Positions 25,741 through 34,515 of a stretch of DNA of 64,000 nt are shown in pieces; the first letter of the stretch is position 1, and each line of letters begins with the position of its first letter. The DNA is taken from positions 1 to 64,000 of the forward strand of contig NZ_CAMIFY010000003.1 in the NCBI RefSeq assembly GCF_946222985.1, given 5' to 3'. Below the pieces are notes generated by a model that had not been told where the DNA came from, did not search any database, and saw only the letters and a list, made by a program, of their open reading frames with translations. Both the position numbers and the translations under genes were made by a program. The DNA is from an uncultured Corynebacterium sp. (GTDB taxonomy: Bacteria > Actinomycetota > Actinomycetes > Mycobacteriales > Mycobacteriaceae).

Positions 25741-25757
25741 AGGCCAGGCAAGCCTAA
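25739..25757 (+). promoter_or_regulatory. DtxR-like iron box
   Basis: ATAGGCCAGGCAAGCCTAA agrees with the 19-bp DtxR consensus TTAGGTTAGGCTAACCTAA at 14 positions, including both AGG/CCT half-sites. Iron-loaded DtxR/IdeR represses promoters with this operator. Confidence 0.6.
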
Positions 25758-25865
25758 GGGGTTGCGCGGTACGGGCTGGTGCCGCGTGATCTTCCCGTCA
25801 AACGGGTGGCCGGTCATAGCTCGTCGCGTCTTCAGGGGTGCCGACGACCGTCCGGTTTCCCGGGG

Positions 25866-25871
25866 TAGGGT
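25866..25871 (+). promoter_or_regulatory. -10 hexamer of xerC, leaderless start
   Basis: TAGGGT, 8 nt before the ATG of xerC; a second promoter in addition to the DtxR-controlled one about 130 bp upstream. Confidence 0.45.
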
Positions 25872-25879
25872 CTTGCATC

Positions 25880-26893
25880 ATGGGTGAGGCACCGACGACG
25901 GCTTCCGGAGGCACCGCGCACGACGCGGGCCACCGGGGGCCGTCGTCGCCGCTTTCACCGGGCATCGCCGCCATCCTCGACGACTTCCTCGACCACCTCG
26001 AGCACGTGAGGGGATTGGCGCCGCGCACGATACGCGCCTACCGAGCCGACCTCATGCCGCTGCTGATCGGGCTCGACGCCATTTCGGACCTCGACGTCCG
26101 CACCATCCGCGCCCATCTCGGCGCCCGCCATCGCGCCGGAGCGGCCCGCACGTCCCTGGCCCGGACCGTCACGTCGATTCGTCGGTTCGGGGCCTGGCTG
26201 GTCTCCGCCGGCGTGCTCGACGCCGATCCCGCGGCCCGCGTCACCGGACCCCGTCCGCACCGGCACTTGCCGGAGATCCTCACCGTCGACCAGGCCGGGC
26301 GCATGCTCGGCGATGAGACGGGGGACGATGCGACGGGTGAAGGTGCTCCCAAGGGGGATGCCGTCGAATCCGCAGCCGAAGAGACCCCGAAGAAGCGCGC
26401 CATCGCCCTGCGTGACCGGGCGATGATCGAGCTGCTCTACGCCACGGGCATTCGCGTGGGCGAGTTGTGCGGTCTCGACGTCGGCGACGTCGATCTCGGC
26501 CGCGCGACGCTCGTGGTCACGGGCAAGGGCGACAAGCAACGGACCGTCCCATTCGGGGAGCCGGCCGCCCGCGCCATCGAGGAATGGTCGTCCATGCGCG
26601 GCGAGCTTCTGGGGGACACGTCCGACGCGCTGTTCCTCGGCGCGCGCGGGGGCCGGCTCGATCCGCGGCAGGCGCGCAGGATCGTCCACGCCGTCACCTC
26701 GGCGGCCGGAGTCGACCTGTCGCCGCACGGGCTGCGTCACTCGGCGGCGACGCACATGGTCGAGGGCGGGGCGGATCTGCGGGTCGTCCAGGAACTCCTC
26801 GGCCACAGTTCGCTCGGAACGACGCAGATCTACACGCACGTCTCCACCGACCGGCTCCGCGAGGCCCATCGCCGCGCTCACCCGCGGGCCTGA
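25880..26893 (+). CDS. xerC: tyrosine recombinase XerC
   Basis: A 337-residue tyrosine recombinase which with XerD resolves chromosome dimers at dif. SAM-like N-terminal core-binding domain (FLDHLEHVRGLAPRTIRAYRADL). Catalytic residues: Arg in TGIRVGELCGLDV (about 190), Lys in VTGKGDKQRTVPF (about 215), HGLRH (about 283), LGHSSLGTTQIYTHV with His and the nucleophile Tyr (about 316). An acidic insert of about 35 residues (GDETGDDATGEG and onward, near 150) separates the two domains. ATG at 25880 was preferred to the GTG at 25838 because of the -10 in front of it. Placement after dprA is the usual one in actinobacteria. Confidence 0.92.
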   Translation: MGEAPTTASGGTAHDAGHRGPSSPLSPGIAAILDDFLDHLEHVRGLAPRTIRAYRADLMPLLIGLDAISDLDVRTIRAHLGARHRAGAARTSLARTVTSIRRFGAWLVSAGVLDADPAARVTGPRPHRHLPEILTVDQAGRMLGDETGDDATGEGAPKGDAVESAAEETPKKRAIALRDRAMIELLYATGIRVGELCGLDVGDVDLGRATLVVTGKGDKQRTVPFGEPAARAIEEWSSMRGELLGDTSDALFLGARGGRLDPRQARRIVHAVTSAAGVDLSPHGLRHSAATHMVEGGADLRVVQELLGHSSLGTTQIYTHVSTDRLREAHRRAHPRA

Positions 26894-26911
26894 GAGGACG
26901 CCGCCCCGCGA

Positions 26912-27475
26912 TCACCGCGGCCGCACGGGTTTGAGCACGATCGGCCGCGCCCGCAGCAGGTCCATCGGGTTGAGGTAGTCGTCGCCGCGCAGGGCACCCC
27001 AATGCAGTCCCGGATCGGGGCCGGCCTCGAGCCGACCGAGGACATCACCGCGACGAACACGATCACCGCGCCGCACCTCGGCGCGCACGGGCTGATACGT
27101 CGTGCGGATTCCGTCGGCGTGCATGACGGAGATCGTCGGCCTCCCCGCGACTTCCCCCGCGAAGTGCACGGTCCCGTCGCCCGAGGCCCGCACCACCGCG
27201 CCGACCGGCGCGGCCAAGTCGACTCCGCGGTGGCCCGGCAACCATCGTTGCGGCGGAGGGTCGTAGGGCGTGACGACGCCTCCCGGCACCGGCGGCGAAT
27301 GCTCCACGTCGGTGATCCGCGATCCGGTGGTCGCGCGCGACGGATCGGGCGCCGCGCCGGACCAGGGGATCCCGAGTGGCGCGAGCGACGTAAGCAGTGC
27401 CACGGCGACGACGGCGAGCACGGTCAGAGGTCGACGCGGCGAGGCGGTCGTTGACGTGGTGCGCGGGCGGGTCAT
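26912..27475 (-). CDS. secreted M23-family peptidase (LytM-like)
   Basis: 187 residues with an N-terminal hydrophobic signal segment (about 16-36). The M23/LytM domain has LPGHRGVDLAAPVGAVVRASGDGTV (about 80-104, with the His and Asp Zn ligands) and PGLHWGAL (about 155, where most active enzymes have HxH; here His-Trp, so one ligand may be missing). It could be a peptidoglycan endopeptidase or a non-catalytic amidase activator. It lies on the minus strand between xerC and rpsB, a location shared with other actinobacteria. Confidence 0.85.
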   Translation of the reverse strand: MTRPRTTSTTASPRRPLTVLAVVAVALLTSLAPLGIPWSGAAPDPSRATTGSRITDVEHSPPVPGGVVTPYDPPPQRWLPGHRGVDLAAPVGAVVRASGDGTVHFAGEVAGRPTISVMHADGIRTTYQPVRAEVRRGDRVRRGDVLGRLEAGPDPGLHWGALRGDDYLNPMDLLRARPIVLKPVRPR

Positions 27476-27605
27476 GGGGCCAGTGGACGGGCGGGGGAGG
27501 GCGTCGTCAAGCGAGGAGACGGTGATCGAAGCCGCCGCTGTGGAAGGATCGCCGACGGTGGATGAATCGCAACCCGATCGACGCGGCGCGCCGACGGGCG
27601 TCGCA

Positions 27606-27635
27606 TTGGCGCGACCAGTGACGTTGCGCTAGGCT
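27606..27635 (+). promoter_or_regulatory. candidate rpsB promoter
   Basis: TTGGCG (27606-27611), 18-bp spacer, TAGGCT (27630-27635), about 220 nt upstream of rpsB. Confidence 0.45.
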
Positions 27636-27808
27636 ATGCCCCGCAGTGTGCCCGGATGACCCGGACGCGCTGACTTCGCGCGCCGCACATCGCAGCCGCC
27701 GTCGCCAGGTGCCCGGTGAAAACCGGGAGGTGACGGGGTTCCCGCGGCGCCAGGGTGCGGGGAAAACCCGTACGCGACTTCAACCGAACATCAATCAGAA
27801 AGCGAGGA

Positions 27809-27855
27809 AGGGAAGCAGCCGCGGTCTCAGTCGGACCGGACGAGAGGCCTTCCCT
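27809..27855 (+). promoter_or_regulatory. rpsB leader hairpin
   Basis: AGGGAAG (27809-27815) pairs perfectly with CTTCCCT (27849-27855), closing a 33-nt internal region and ending 8 nt before the rpsB ATG. The only purine-rich ribosome-binding candidate (GAGGAAGGGAAG) is inside the 5' arm, so the structure could hide it. Autoregulation by S2 is known for rpsB leaders in other bacteria; here it is inference. Confidence 0.4.
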
Positions 27856-27863
27856 GAATTCAC

Positions 27864-28736
27864 ATGGCTGTCGTTTCCATGCGCGAGCTCCTCGACGCCG
27901 GCGTCCACTTCGGACACCAGACGCGTCGTTGGAACCCCAAGATGAAGCGTTTCATCTTCACCGACCGCAATGGCATTTACATCATCGACCTGCAGCAGAC
28001 GCTGACCTACATCGATGAGGCCTACGAGTTCGTCAAGGAGACCGTCGCCCACGGCGGCAACATCCTTTTCGTCGGCACCAAGAAGCAGGCCCAGGAGGCC
28101 GTGCAGAACGAGGCCGAGCGCGTCGAGATGCCGTTCGTCAACCACCGTTGGCTCGGCGGCATGCTCACCAACTTCCAGACCGTCGCCAAGCGCCTGTCCC
28201 GCCTGAAGGAACTTCAGGCCATGGAGGCCGCGGAGAACGGCTACGAGGGCCGCACCAAGAAGGAAATCCTCATGCTCACGCGTGAGCGCACCAAGCTGGA
28301 GCGCACCCTCGGCGGCATCCGCGACATGGCCAAGGTCCCCTCGGCCCTGTGGATCGTGGACACCAACAAGGAGCACATCGCGGTGTCCGAGGCGAAGAAG
28401 CTGGGCATCCCGGTCGTCGCCATCCTGGACACCAACTGCGACCCGGACGACGTCGACTTCCCGATCCCGGGCAACGACGACGCCATCCGCTCCGCGACCG
28501 TCCTGACGCGCATCATCTCCTCCGCCGTGGAGGAGGGCCGCCGCGTGCGCGCCGAGCGCGAGACCGCCGCCGCCCGCGAGAACGCCGGTGACGCCCCCGC
28601 CGACAAGACGGAGCAGGCCGAGCAGGCCGAGGCCCCCGCCGCCGAGAAGACGGAGGAGGCCGCCAAGGTCGAGGCTCCGGCCGAGAAGACCGAGCAGGCC
28701 GAGGCGCCGAAGACCGAGACCCCGGCCGCCGAGTAA
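27864..28736 (+). CDS. rpsB: 30S ribosomal protein S2
   Basis: A 290-residue S2. Family signatures: [73 protein letters not shown]. The final 45 residues form a low-complexity tail of Glu, Ala, Lys and Pro with repeated EKTEQAEA units, as in other corynebacteria and mycobacteria. S2 joins the 30S late and helps S1 to bind. No good Shine-Dalgarno lies immediately before the ATG. tsf follows after a strong hairpin. Confidence 0.96.
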   Translation: MAVVSMRELLDAGVHFGHQTRRWNPKMKRFIFTDRNGIYIIDLQQTLTYIDEAYEFVKETVAHGGNILFVGTKKQAQEAVQNEAERVEMPFVNHRWLGGMLTNFQTVAKRLSRLKELQAMEAAENGYEGRTKKEILMLTRERTKLERTLGGIRDMAKVPSALWIVDTNKEHIAVSEAKKLGIPVVAILDTNCDPDDVDFPIPGNDDAIRSATVLTRIISSAVEEGRRVRAERETAAARENAGDAPADKTEQAEQAEAPAAEKTEEAAKVEAPAEKTEQAEAPKTETPAAE

Positions 28737-28786
28737 CACCGGCGCACCGGGCAACCGGTTTCGCGGGGACGGGAAACCGTCGATAT

Positions 28787-28814
28787 GGGAGACTGTCCGC
28801 ACGGACAGTCTCCC
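28787..28814 (+). terminator. attenuator-like hairpin between rpsB and tsf
   Basis: A perfect 12-bp stem GGGAGACTGTCC / GGACAGTCTCCC with a 4-nt loop GCAC and no U-tract. An intergenic attenuator between rpsB and tsf is known from E. coli; this is a similar position. Confidence 0.6.
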
Positions 28815-28868
28815 GGGCCGCATCCTGACGGCCCATCCGACAAACGACACCAAGGAGGATCGTCGCAT

Positions 28869-29696
28869 ATGGCGAAATTCACCGCCGCCGACGTCAAGAA
28901 GCTGCGCGAGCTCACCGGCTCGGGCATGAAGGCCTGCAAGGACGCCCTCGTCGAGACCGACGGCGACTTTGACAAGGCCGTTGAGATCCTGCGCGTCAAG
29001 GGCGCCAAGGACGTGGGCAAGCGCGCCGAGCGCACCGCCGCCGAGGGCCTTATCGCCGTCTCCGGCAACACCATGGTCGAGGTCAACTCCGAGACCGACT
29101 TCGTCGCGAAGAACTCCGAGTTCATCGACTTCGCCAACAGGGTCGCCGAGGCCGCCGCCGCGGTCAAGGCGAACTCCCGGGAGGAGCTCGCCGGGGCCCA
29201 GATCGACGGCAAGACCGCCGACGAGGCCACCCAGGAGCTCTCCGCCAAGATCGGCGAGAAGCTCGAGCTGCGTCGCGCCGTCACCGTCGAGGGCGACAAC
29301 GTCGCGGTGTACCTCCACCGCCGCGCCGCCGACCTGCCCGCCGGCGTCGGCGTGCTCGTCGCCTACACCGGCTCCGGCGAGGAGGCCGAGCAGGCCGCCC
29401 ACGTCGCCGCCATGCAGGTCGCCGCGCTCAAGGCGCAGTACCTCTCCCGCGACGACGTCCCGGCCGACCGCGTCGAGTCCGAGCGCGCCGTGCTGGAGAA
29501 CATCACCCGCGAGGAGGGCAAGCCCGAGGCCGCTCTCCCGAAGATCGTCGAGGGTCGCCTCAACGGTTTCTTCAAGGACATCGTCCTGCTGGAGCAGGCG
29601 TCCGTCGCCGACTCCAAGAAGACCGTGAAGCAGCTCATGGACGACGCCGGCGTCACGCTGACCGGCTTCGCCCGTTTCGAGGTCGGCCAGCACTGA
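28869..29696 (+). CDS. tsf: elongation factor Ts
   Basis: A 275-residue EF-Ts, the nucleotide exchange factor for EF-Tu. [24 protein letters not shown] is the UBA-like N-terminus, [13 protein letters not shown] the core signature contacting EF-Tu, and the C-terminal ends [20 protein letters not shown] at 28852-28858 is an almost ideal ribosome site, 10 nt before the ATG. A strong terminator closes the rpsB-tsf unit. Confidence 0.96.
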   Translation: MAKFTAADVKKLRELTGSGMKACKDALVETDGDFDKAVEILRVKGAKDVGKRAERTAAEGLIAVSGNTMVEVNSETDFVAKNSEFIDFANRVAEAAAAVKANSREELAGAQIDGKTADEATQELSAKIGEKLELRRAVTVEGDNVAVYLHRRAADLPAGVGVLVAYTGSGEEAEQAAHVAAMQVAALKAQYLSRDDVPADRVESERAVLENITREEGKPEAALPKIVEGRLNGFFKDIVLLEQASVADSKKTVKQLMDDAGVTLTGFARFEVGQH

Positions 29697-29712
29697 TCGG
29701 CTGACCCGTGCA

Positions 29713-29757
29713 GGGGCGGGCCCCGAACCTTCGTTGGTTCGGGGCCCGCCCCCTTTT
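29713..29757 (+). terminator. rho-independent terminator after tsf
   Basis: A perfect 17-bp stem (GGGGCGGGCCCCGAACC with its complement), loop TTCGTT, then CTTTT. Confidence 0.92.
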
Positions 29758-29865
29758 CGCGTGTATTCTCTGCGATAGTCGATTCACTCGCGGCGCACGA
29801 GTCTGCGCGCCGCCCGGGGATCACGGATGAACGTCACTGCAGCCTCCGGCAACGAAAGAAGGGTC

Positions 29866-30603
29866 ATGACCTCCTCGACCACCGACACCGACAACCGCAC
29901 CGGCTTCCGCCGGGTGATGCTGAAGTTGGGCGGTGAGATGTTCGGTGGCGGTGCCGTCGGCGTGGACCCCAACGTCGTCGAAAACGTGGCCCGTCAGATC
30001 GCCGAGGTCGCCCGCGGAGGCACCGAGGTCTGCGTCGTCATCGGCGGCGGCAACTTCTTCCGCGGCGCCCAGCTGCAGCAGCGCGGAATGGACCGCGCCC
30101 GCTCGGACTACATGGGCATGCTCGGCACCGTGATGAACTGCCTGGCGCTGCAGGACTTCCTGGAGCAGCAGGGCGTCGAGACCCGCGTCCAGTCCGCCAT
30201 CCAGATGACCCAGGTCGCCGAGCCGTACCTGCCGCTGCGCGCGAAGCGTCATCTGGAGAAGGGCCGCGTCGTCATCTTCGGCGCCGGCATGGGCATGCCG
30301 TACTTCTCCACCGACACCACCGCCGCGCAGCGCGCGCTGGAGATCGACTGCGAGGTGCTGCTGATGGCCAAGGGCGTCGACGGCGTCTACTCGGACGATC
30401 CGCGCACCAACCCCGACGCCGAGCTGTTCGACACGATCACCCACCGCGAGGTCATCGAGCGCAACCTGCGCGTCGCCGACGCCACGGCGTTCTCGCTGTG
30501 CATGGACAACGCCATGCCGATTCTGGTCTTCAATCTCCTGACCGAGGGAAACATCGCCCGCGCCGTGGCGGGCGAGCACATCGGCACGCTCGTGCGCAGC
30601 TGA
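29866..30603 (+). CDS. pyrH: UMP kinase
   Basis: A 245-residue UMP kinase of the amino-acid-kinase fold, converting UMP to [60 protein letters not shown] and [18 protein letters not shown] are the family motifs. ATG at 29866 is preceded by AAAGAAGG and fits family length; an ATG at 29827 would add 13 unconserved residues. TATTCT (29764-29769) may be the promoter -10. frr follows 65 bp on, probably co-transcribed. Confidence 0.95.
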   Translation: MTSSTTDTDNRTGFRRVMLKLGGEMFGGGAVGVDPNVVENVARQIAEVARGGTEVCVVIGGGNFFRGAQLQQRGMDRARSDYMGMLGTVMNCLALQDFLEQQGVETRVQSAIQMTQVAEPYLPLRAKRHLEKGRVVIFGAGMGMPYFSTDTTAAQRALEIDCEVLLMAKGVDGVYSDDPRTNPDAELFDTITHREVIERNLRVADATAFSLCMDNAMPILVFNLLTEGNIARAVAGEHIGTLVRS

Positions 30604-30668
30604 TAGATTAAAGACCCGTAACACCCGCAAGGGACGAGTTAGACCGGACCCGAATTGATGGAGCGACG

Positions 30669-31226
30669 ATGATCGACGAGACGCTGCTCGACGCAGAAGA
30701 GAAGATGACCAACTCCGTGGAGCATTGCCGCGAGGAAATGACCCACATCCGAACGGGCCGGGCCAATCCGGCGATGTTCAACGGCGTCATGGCGGAGTAC
30801 TACGGTTCCCCGACCCCGATCACCCAGATGTCGACGATCTCGGTGCCGGAGCCGCGGATGCTGATCATCAAGCCCTACGAGCCGTCGGTCATGCAGGACA
30901 TCGAGAACGCGATCCGCAACTCCGATCTCGGCGTCAACCCGACCAACGACGGCCACGTGCTGCGCGTCACCGTGCCGCAGCTGACCGAGGAGCGTCGCCG
31001 CGAGATGGTGAAGCTGGCCAAGTCCAAGGGCGAGGACGCCAAGATCGCGATCCGCAACATCCGCCGCAAGGGCATGGAGTCGCTGAAGAAGATCCAGAAG
31101 GACGGCGACGCCGGCGAGGACGAGGTCCAGGCCGCGGAGAAGGAGCTCGACGGCGTGACCAAGAACTACGTCGAGCAGGTCGACGGCCTGGTCGAGCGCA
31201 AGGAAAAGGAGCTGATGGAGGTCTAG
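30669..31226 (+). CDS. frr: ribosome recycling factor
   Basis: A 185-residue RRF, standard length; with EF-G it splits post-termination ribosomes. [72 protein letters not shown] and the C-terminal [21 protein letters not shown] are the signature segments. GGAG lies 6 nt before the ATG. cdsA begins 45 bp downstream. Confidence 0.96.
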   Translation: MIDETLLDAEEKMTNSVEHCREEMTHIRTGRANPAMFNGVMAEYYGSPTPITQMSTISVPEPRMLIIKPYEPSVMQDIENAIRNSDLGVNPTNDGHVLRVTVPQLTEERRREMVKLAKSKGEDAKIAIRNIRRKGMESLKKIQKDGDAGEDEVQAAEKELDGVTKNYVEQVDGLVERKEKELMEV

Positions 31227-31271
31227 TCTCTCCATCTCCCGAACCGATGTCGTCGATGAGCCGGAGCTGAC

Positions 31272-32162
31272 GTGCCCTCCCCGAATTCCGAGCGCCTCAT
31301 GGAGGAGCTCCGCATTCCCAAGCCCCGCAATTCCGCGGGGCGCAACGTGCCCGTGGCGATCGCCATGGGCGCGTTTTTGGGCGCTCTGGTCATCGCTTCG
31401 CTGTTCCTCGGAGCGGTGGCCTGGTACGTGCTCGTCGCCACGGCGGCCGCCCTGGGCACCTGGGAAGTCGTCCAGCGGCTGCGGGAATCCGATTGGATGC
31501 TGCCGCGGCCGGTGATGATCCTCGGCGGGCAGTCGATGATCTGGCTGTCGTGGCCGTTCGGCGTCTCCGGCATCGCGGTGGGTCTGCTGGCCACGATGAT
31601 GCTGCTCATGGTCAGCCGGCTGTTCCTCTACGGCGCGAACGAGGCGCCGAGGAACTGGTTGCGCGACGTCGGCGTCGGCACCTTCGTGCTCATTTGGATC
31701 CCGCTGTGCCTGGCCTTCGGCGCCACGCTGGCACGGATGTCGACGCCGGGCGACGTCAATCCGGTGTGGGTCATCGTGACGTTCATGTTGTGCGTGGTGG
31801 CAAGCGACGTCGGCGGGTACATCGTCGGCGTGTTCTTCGGCAAGCACGCGATGGCGCCGGCGGTGAGCCCTAAGAAGTCCTGGGAGGGTTTCGGCGGTTC
31901 GGTGGCGTTCGGCGCCGCCGTCGGCGTCGCCGCGTCGGTGCTGCTGCTCGACGCGCCCTGGTGGTTCGGTCTGGCGCTGGGCATGCTGCTCGTCGTCGCC
32001 GCCACGCTCGGCGATCTGGTCGAGTCCCAGTTCAAGCGGGACCTCGGCGTCAAGGACATGTCGTCCATGATCCCGGGCCACGGTGGCCTGATGGACCGCC
32101 TGGACGGCATGCTCCCGGCGGCGGCCATGACGTGGATGCTGCTGACGATCTTCGGGTTCTGA
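31272..32162 (+). CDS. cdsA: phosphatidate cytidylyltransferase
   Basis: A 296-residue membrane enzyme making CDP-diacylglycerol from phosphatidate and CTP. About eight hydrophobic segments. The family signature is complete near the C-terminus: AVSPKKSWEGFGGS, then GDLVESQFKRDLGVKDMSSMIPGHGG..DRLDG with the metal-binding acidic residues. GTG start at 31272, 45 bp after frr; pyrH-frr-cdsA is the usual order. A perfect bidirectional hairpin follows. Confidence 0.95.
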   Translation: MPSPNSERLMEELRIPKPRNSAGRNVPVAIAMGAFLGALVIASLFLGAVAWYVLVATAAALGTWEVVQRLRESDWMLPRPVMILGGQSMIWLSWPFGVSGIAVGLLATMMLLMVSRLFLYGANEAPRNWLRDVGVGTFVLIWIPLCLAFGATLARMSTPGDVNPVWVIVTFMLCVVASDVGGYIVGVFFGKHAMAPAVSPKKSWEGFGGSVAFGAAVGVAASVLLLDAPWWFGLALGMLLVVAATLGDLVESQFKRDLGVKDMSSMIPGHGGLMDRLDGMLPAAAMTWMLLTIFGF

Positions 32163-32180
32163 CCGCACATGCGGCAAGGG

Positions 32181-32191
32181 GCTTTGCGACG
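32181..32191 (-). repeat. 11-base word CGTCGCAAAGC, copy 4
   Basis: Exact copy on the minus strand in the left arm of the cdsA terminator. Confidence 0.85.
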
Positions 32192-32203
32192 GCGCACGTG
32201 CAC

Positions 32204-32214
32204 CGTCGCAAAGC
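32204..32214 (+). repeat. 11-base word CGTCGCAAAGC, copy 5
   Basis: Exact copy on the plus strand in the right arm of the cdsA terminator; with copy 4 it makes an inverted pair. Confidence 0.85.
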
Positions 32215-32232
32215 CCCTTTTCGGCGGGAAGG

Positions 32233-32670
32233 TCAGCGCTGCTTCCTGAGCTGGCGCTTCATCTCGAACATCTTCCACACGCCGGCGCAGGCCATGATCA
32301 GGCCACCGGTGATCGCCGCGAGCAGCAGGCCGATTCCCAGCGGGAAGTTCCAGGTCCACGCGAACAGGTTGAGCTCCACGGCCTGCTGGTTCTGCATGAT
32401 GAACACCAGCAGCACGATCAGCAGCAACGCGCCGACGATCAGCGCCAGCCACGTGCTCGACGCCGCACCGCCGCGGGGAGCGGGCTCCCCGGAGGCGTCG
32501 CGGTCCCGCTTCTTCTTGCGCTTGCGGGACTTCTTCTCCGTCCGATCCTCGACCGGAGCGGGCTCGGGCGCCGGCGCCGCGGGGCGGGGGTCGACGCGGG
32601 TTTCGTCGGGAAGGGGAGCGGCACCGTCGCGGGGACGGCCGGCGGGGTCGGGGTAATGCGGTTCAGTCAT
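32233..32670 (-). CDS. LapA-domain (DUF1049) membrane protein
   Basis: 145 residues. The first 70 are Pro/Glu/Arg/Lys-rich and cytosolic, followed by two hydrophobic segments (about 74-96 and 107-130) separated by [23 protein letters not shown], the LapA-type pattern, then a basic end [13 protein letters not shown]. LapA-like proteins are implicated in lipopolysaccharide or envelope assembly in Gram-negatives; the actinobacterial role is unknown. ATG at 32670 starts the conserved reading MTEPHYPD. Divergent from rlmN. Confidence 0.8.
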   Translation of the reverse strand: MTEPHYPDPAGRPRDGAAPLPDETRVDPRPAAPAPEPAPVEDRTEKKSRKRKKKRDRDASGEPAPRGGAASSTWLALIVGALLLIVLLVFIMQNQQAVELNLFAWTWNFPLGIGLLLAAITGGLIMACAGVWKMFEMKRQLRKQR

Positions 32671-32735
32671 GGGACCATTCAACCTTGCCGCACGGTTCGC
32701 CGCCAACCGGTGGCACGTGCGATGATGGGCCCATC

Positions 32736-33833
32736 ATGACCAAGGAACTTCCCCTCGTGTTCAAGGCCCCCCGGCGGGGCATGCCCGACACCCACCTGGC
32801 CGACCTCGACGGTGATGCCCTGAAGAAGGCCGTCACCGACCTCGGCCTGCCCGCATTCCGCGCCAATCAGATCGCGCGCCATTACTACGGGCGGCTCGAA
32901 GCCGACCCGGAGACCATGACCGATCTGCCCGCCGCCGCCCGCGGCAAGGTGCGCGACGCGCTGTTCCCGCCGTTGCTGGATCCGGTGCGCCACATCTCCT
33001 GCGACGACGGCGAGACCCGCAAGACGCTGTGGAAGGCCGGCGACGGCACGCTGCTCGAATCGGTGCTGATGAAGTACCCGGACCGCGCTACGTTGTGCAT
33101 CTCCTCCCAGGCCGGCTGCGGCATGGCCTGCCCGTTCTGCGCCACCGGCCAGGGCGGCCTGCAGCGGAACCTGTCGACGGCGGAGATCATCGACCAGGTC
33201 CGCGAAGCCGCCGCGACGATGCGTGACGAAGGCGGCCGCCTGTCCAACATCGTGTTCATGGGCATGGGCGAGCCGCTGGCGAACTACAAGCGGGTCATCG
33301 CCGCGGTGCGCCGGATCACCGACCCCGTGCCCGGCGGGTTCGGCATCTCGCAGCGCAACGTCACCGTCTCCACGGTCGGCCTGGCCCCGGCGATCCGCAA
33401 GCTCGCCGACGAGGACATGTCGGTGACGCTGGCGGTGAGCCTGCACACGCCGGACGACGAGCTGCGCGACACCCTGGTGCCGATCAACAACCGGTTCTCC
33501 GTCGCCGAGGTGCTCGACGCCGCCCGGTACTACGCCGACAAGTCGGGACGCCGCGTGTCCATCGAGTACGCGCTCATCCGCGACATCAACGACCACGGCT
33601 GGCGCGCCGATCTGCTGGGCAAGAAGCTCCACAAGGCGCTCGGCTCGCGCGTGCACGTCAACCTGATCCCGCTCAACCCGACCCCGGGCTCCAAGTGGGA
33701 CGCGTCGCCGAAGGAGCAGCAGGACGAGTTCGTCCGTCGCGTCCGGGCGCAGGGCGTGCCCTGCACGGTCCGCGACACCCGCGGCAACGAGATCGCCGCG
33801 GCCTGCGGCCAGCTCGCCGCCGAGGGGGAGTAG
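32736..33833 (+). CDS. rlmN: 23S rRNA (A2503-C2)/tRNA (A37-C2) methyltransferase RlmN
   Basis: A 365-residue radical-SAM methyltransferase. The cluster motif CGMACPFC gives Cys 128, 132 and 135; [23 protein letters not shown] and [20 protein letters not shown] are family blocks, and the second functional Cys is in AAACGQL near residue 354. It makes C2-methyladenosine in 23S rRNA and tRNA through a methyl-Cys intermediate. ATG at 32736 follows GATGAT by 9 nt, so a leaderless transcript is possible but weakly supported. A strong terminator follows. Confidence 0.95.
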   Translation: MTKELPLVFKAPRRGMPDTHLADLDGDALKKAVTDLGLPAFRANQIARHYYGRLEADPETMTDLPAAARGKVRDALFPPLLDPVRHISCDDGETRKTLWKAGDGTLLESVLMKYPDRATLCISSQAGCGMACPFCATGQGGLQRNLSTAEIIDQVREAAATMRDEGGRLSNIVFMGMGEPLANYKRVIAAVRRITDPVPGGFGISQRNVTVSTVGLAPAIRKLADEDMSVTLAVSLHTPDDELRDTLVPINNRFSVAEVLDAARYYADKSGRRVSIEYALIRDINDHGWRADLLGKKLHKALGSRVHVNLIPLNPTPGSKWDASPKEQQDEFVRRVRAQGVPCTVRDTRGNEIAAACGQLAAEGE

Positions 33834-33865
33834 GTCCCGCGCACCTGCTCCTCGCGCACGAAAAT

Positions 33866-33899
33866 GGCCCGCACCCCGGAATCGGGGTGCGGGCCTTTT
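33866..33899 (+). terminator. rho-independent terminator after rlmN
   Basis: A perfect 13-bp stem (GGCCCGCACCCCG) with loop GAAT, followed by TTTT; it lies between convergent rlmN and the DUF2631 gene. Confidence 0.9.
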
Positions 33900-33919
33900 C
33901 GGGTTCGTGAACCCGGGGA

Positions 33920-34381
33920 TCAGGCCCGCAGCGTGCGGTCCTTGTCCTCGTCCGGGCCGGGGATGCCGCCGGTGACCGGGGTCTGGCCCTTGCCGCCCGG
34001 CTCGCGGTTCCAGGCGCGCATCTGGCGCTCGTTGAGCTCGGCGTAGGCGCCGTTGCCGTTGACCTGATCGTCGGCCCAGTTCGGCTCGACGTGACCCAGC
34101 CGCTTGTTGCGGGCGGTGACGGTGCGGACCTGCTTGCCCCGGGGGGAGAACGCGCGCCACAGGAGGGCGATGGCGAAGATGACCGCGAGGCCGATCAGCC
34201 AGATGTTCTCGACCTTGCCGGGGTGGTTGCCGAAGAGCATCGCCAGCAGGAAGATCACGCCGATCCAACCGGCCTTCTGCAGCGTCGCCTCGCTCAGACC
34301 GCTCCAACCCCACTTGGCGTTGGGCACGTCGAGGGTGCTGACGCCGTTGTGGACTTCTTCCTTCTGATGTCCGTTCGACAC
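33920..34381 (-). CDS. DUF2631 family membrane protein
   Basis: 153 residues with two hydrophobic segments (about 37-52 and 61-78). The conserved part NAKWGWSGLSEATLQKAGWIGV precedes them; the C-terminal half is soluble, with GHVEPNWADDQVNG and NERQMRAWNREPG. DUF2631 proteins lie beside dxr in corynebacteria and mycobacteria; function unknown. The GTG at 34381 is fixed by AGGAGG 7 nt upstream on the minus strand. Divergent from dxr. Confidence 0.85.
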   Translation of the reverse strand: MSNGHQKEEVHNGVSTLDVPNAKWGWSGLSEATLQKAGWIGVIFLLAMLFGNHPGKVENIWLIGLAVIFAIALLWRAFSPRGKQVRTVTARNKRLGHVEPNWADDQVNGNGAYAELNERQMRAWNREPGGKGQTPVTGGIPGPDEDKDRTLRA

Positions 34382-34515
34382 GGTAATCCTCCTGTTTGCG
34401 CCATGGCTTTCGCGCCGGTCATAGCCGCCGACGGGGCGTTTCCGACGCGTTCCCGTTTACGTGCATTTTGGCACACTCTCAGCCAATGTTGAGTATCGGG
34501 TGTAACAATACCCCA

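Larger units (their letters stand above)
27476..27863. other. 388-bp region carrying the rpsB promoter and long leader
   Basis: No gene supported. It contains a promoter at 27606-27635 and then about 220 nt of leader before rpsB, with several GC-rich inverted repeats and one clear hairpin ending 8 nt before the start codon. Confidence 0.6.
32176..32219. terminator. bidirectional terminator between cdsA and the LapA-like gene
   Basis: A perfect 17-bp stem (AAGGGGCTTTGCGACGG and its complement) with a 10-nt loop, U-rich on both strands (CTTTT and CTTGCC), between convergent genes. Each arm contains one copy of the 11-base word CGTCGCAAAGC. Confidence 0.9.

Noticed and set aside
25620..25817. 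A short minus-strand frame across the DtxR box
   Set aside because: It overlaps the end of dprA, contains no conserved sequence, and the promoter-operator signals on the plus strand explain the region better.
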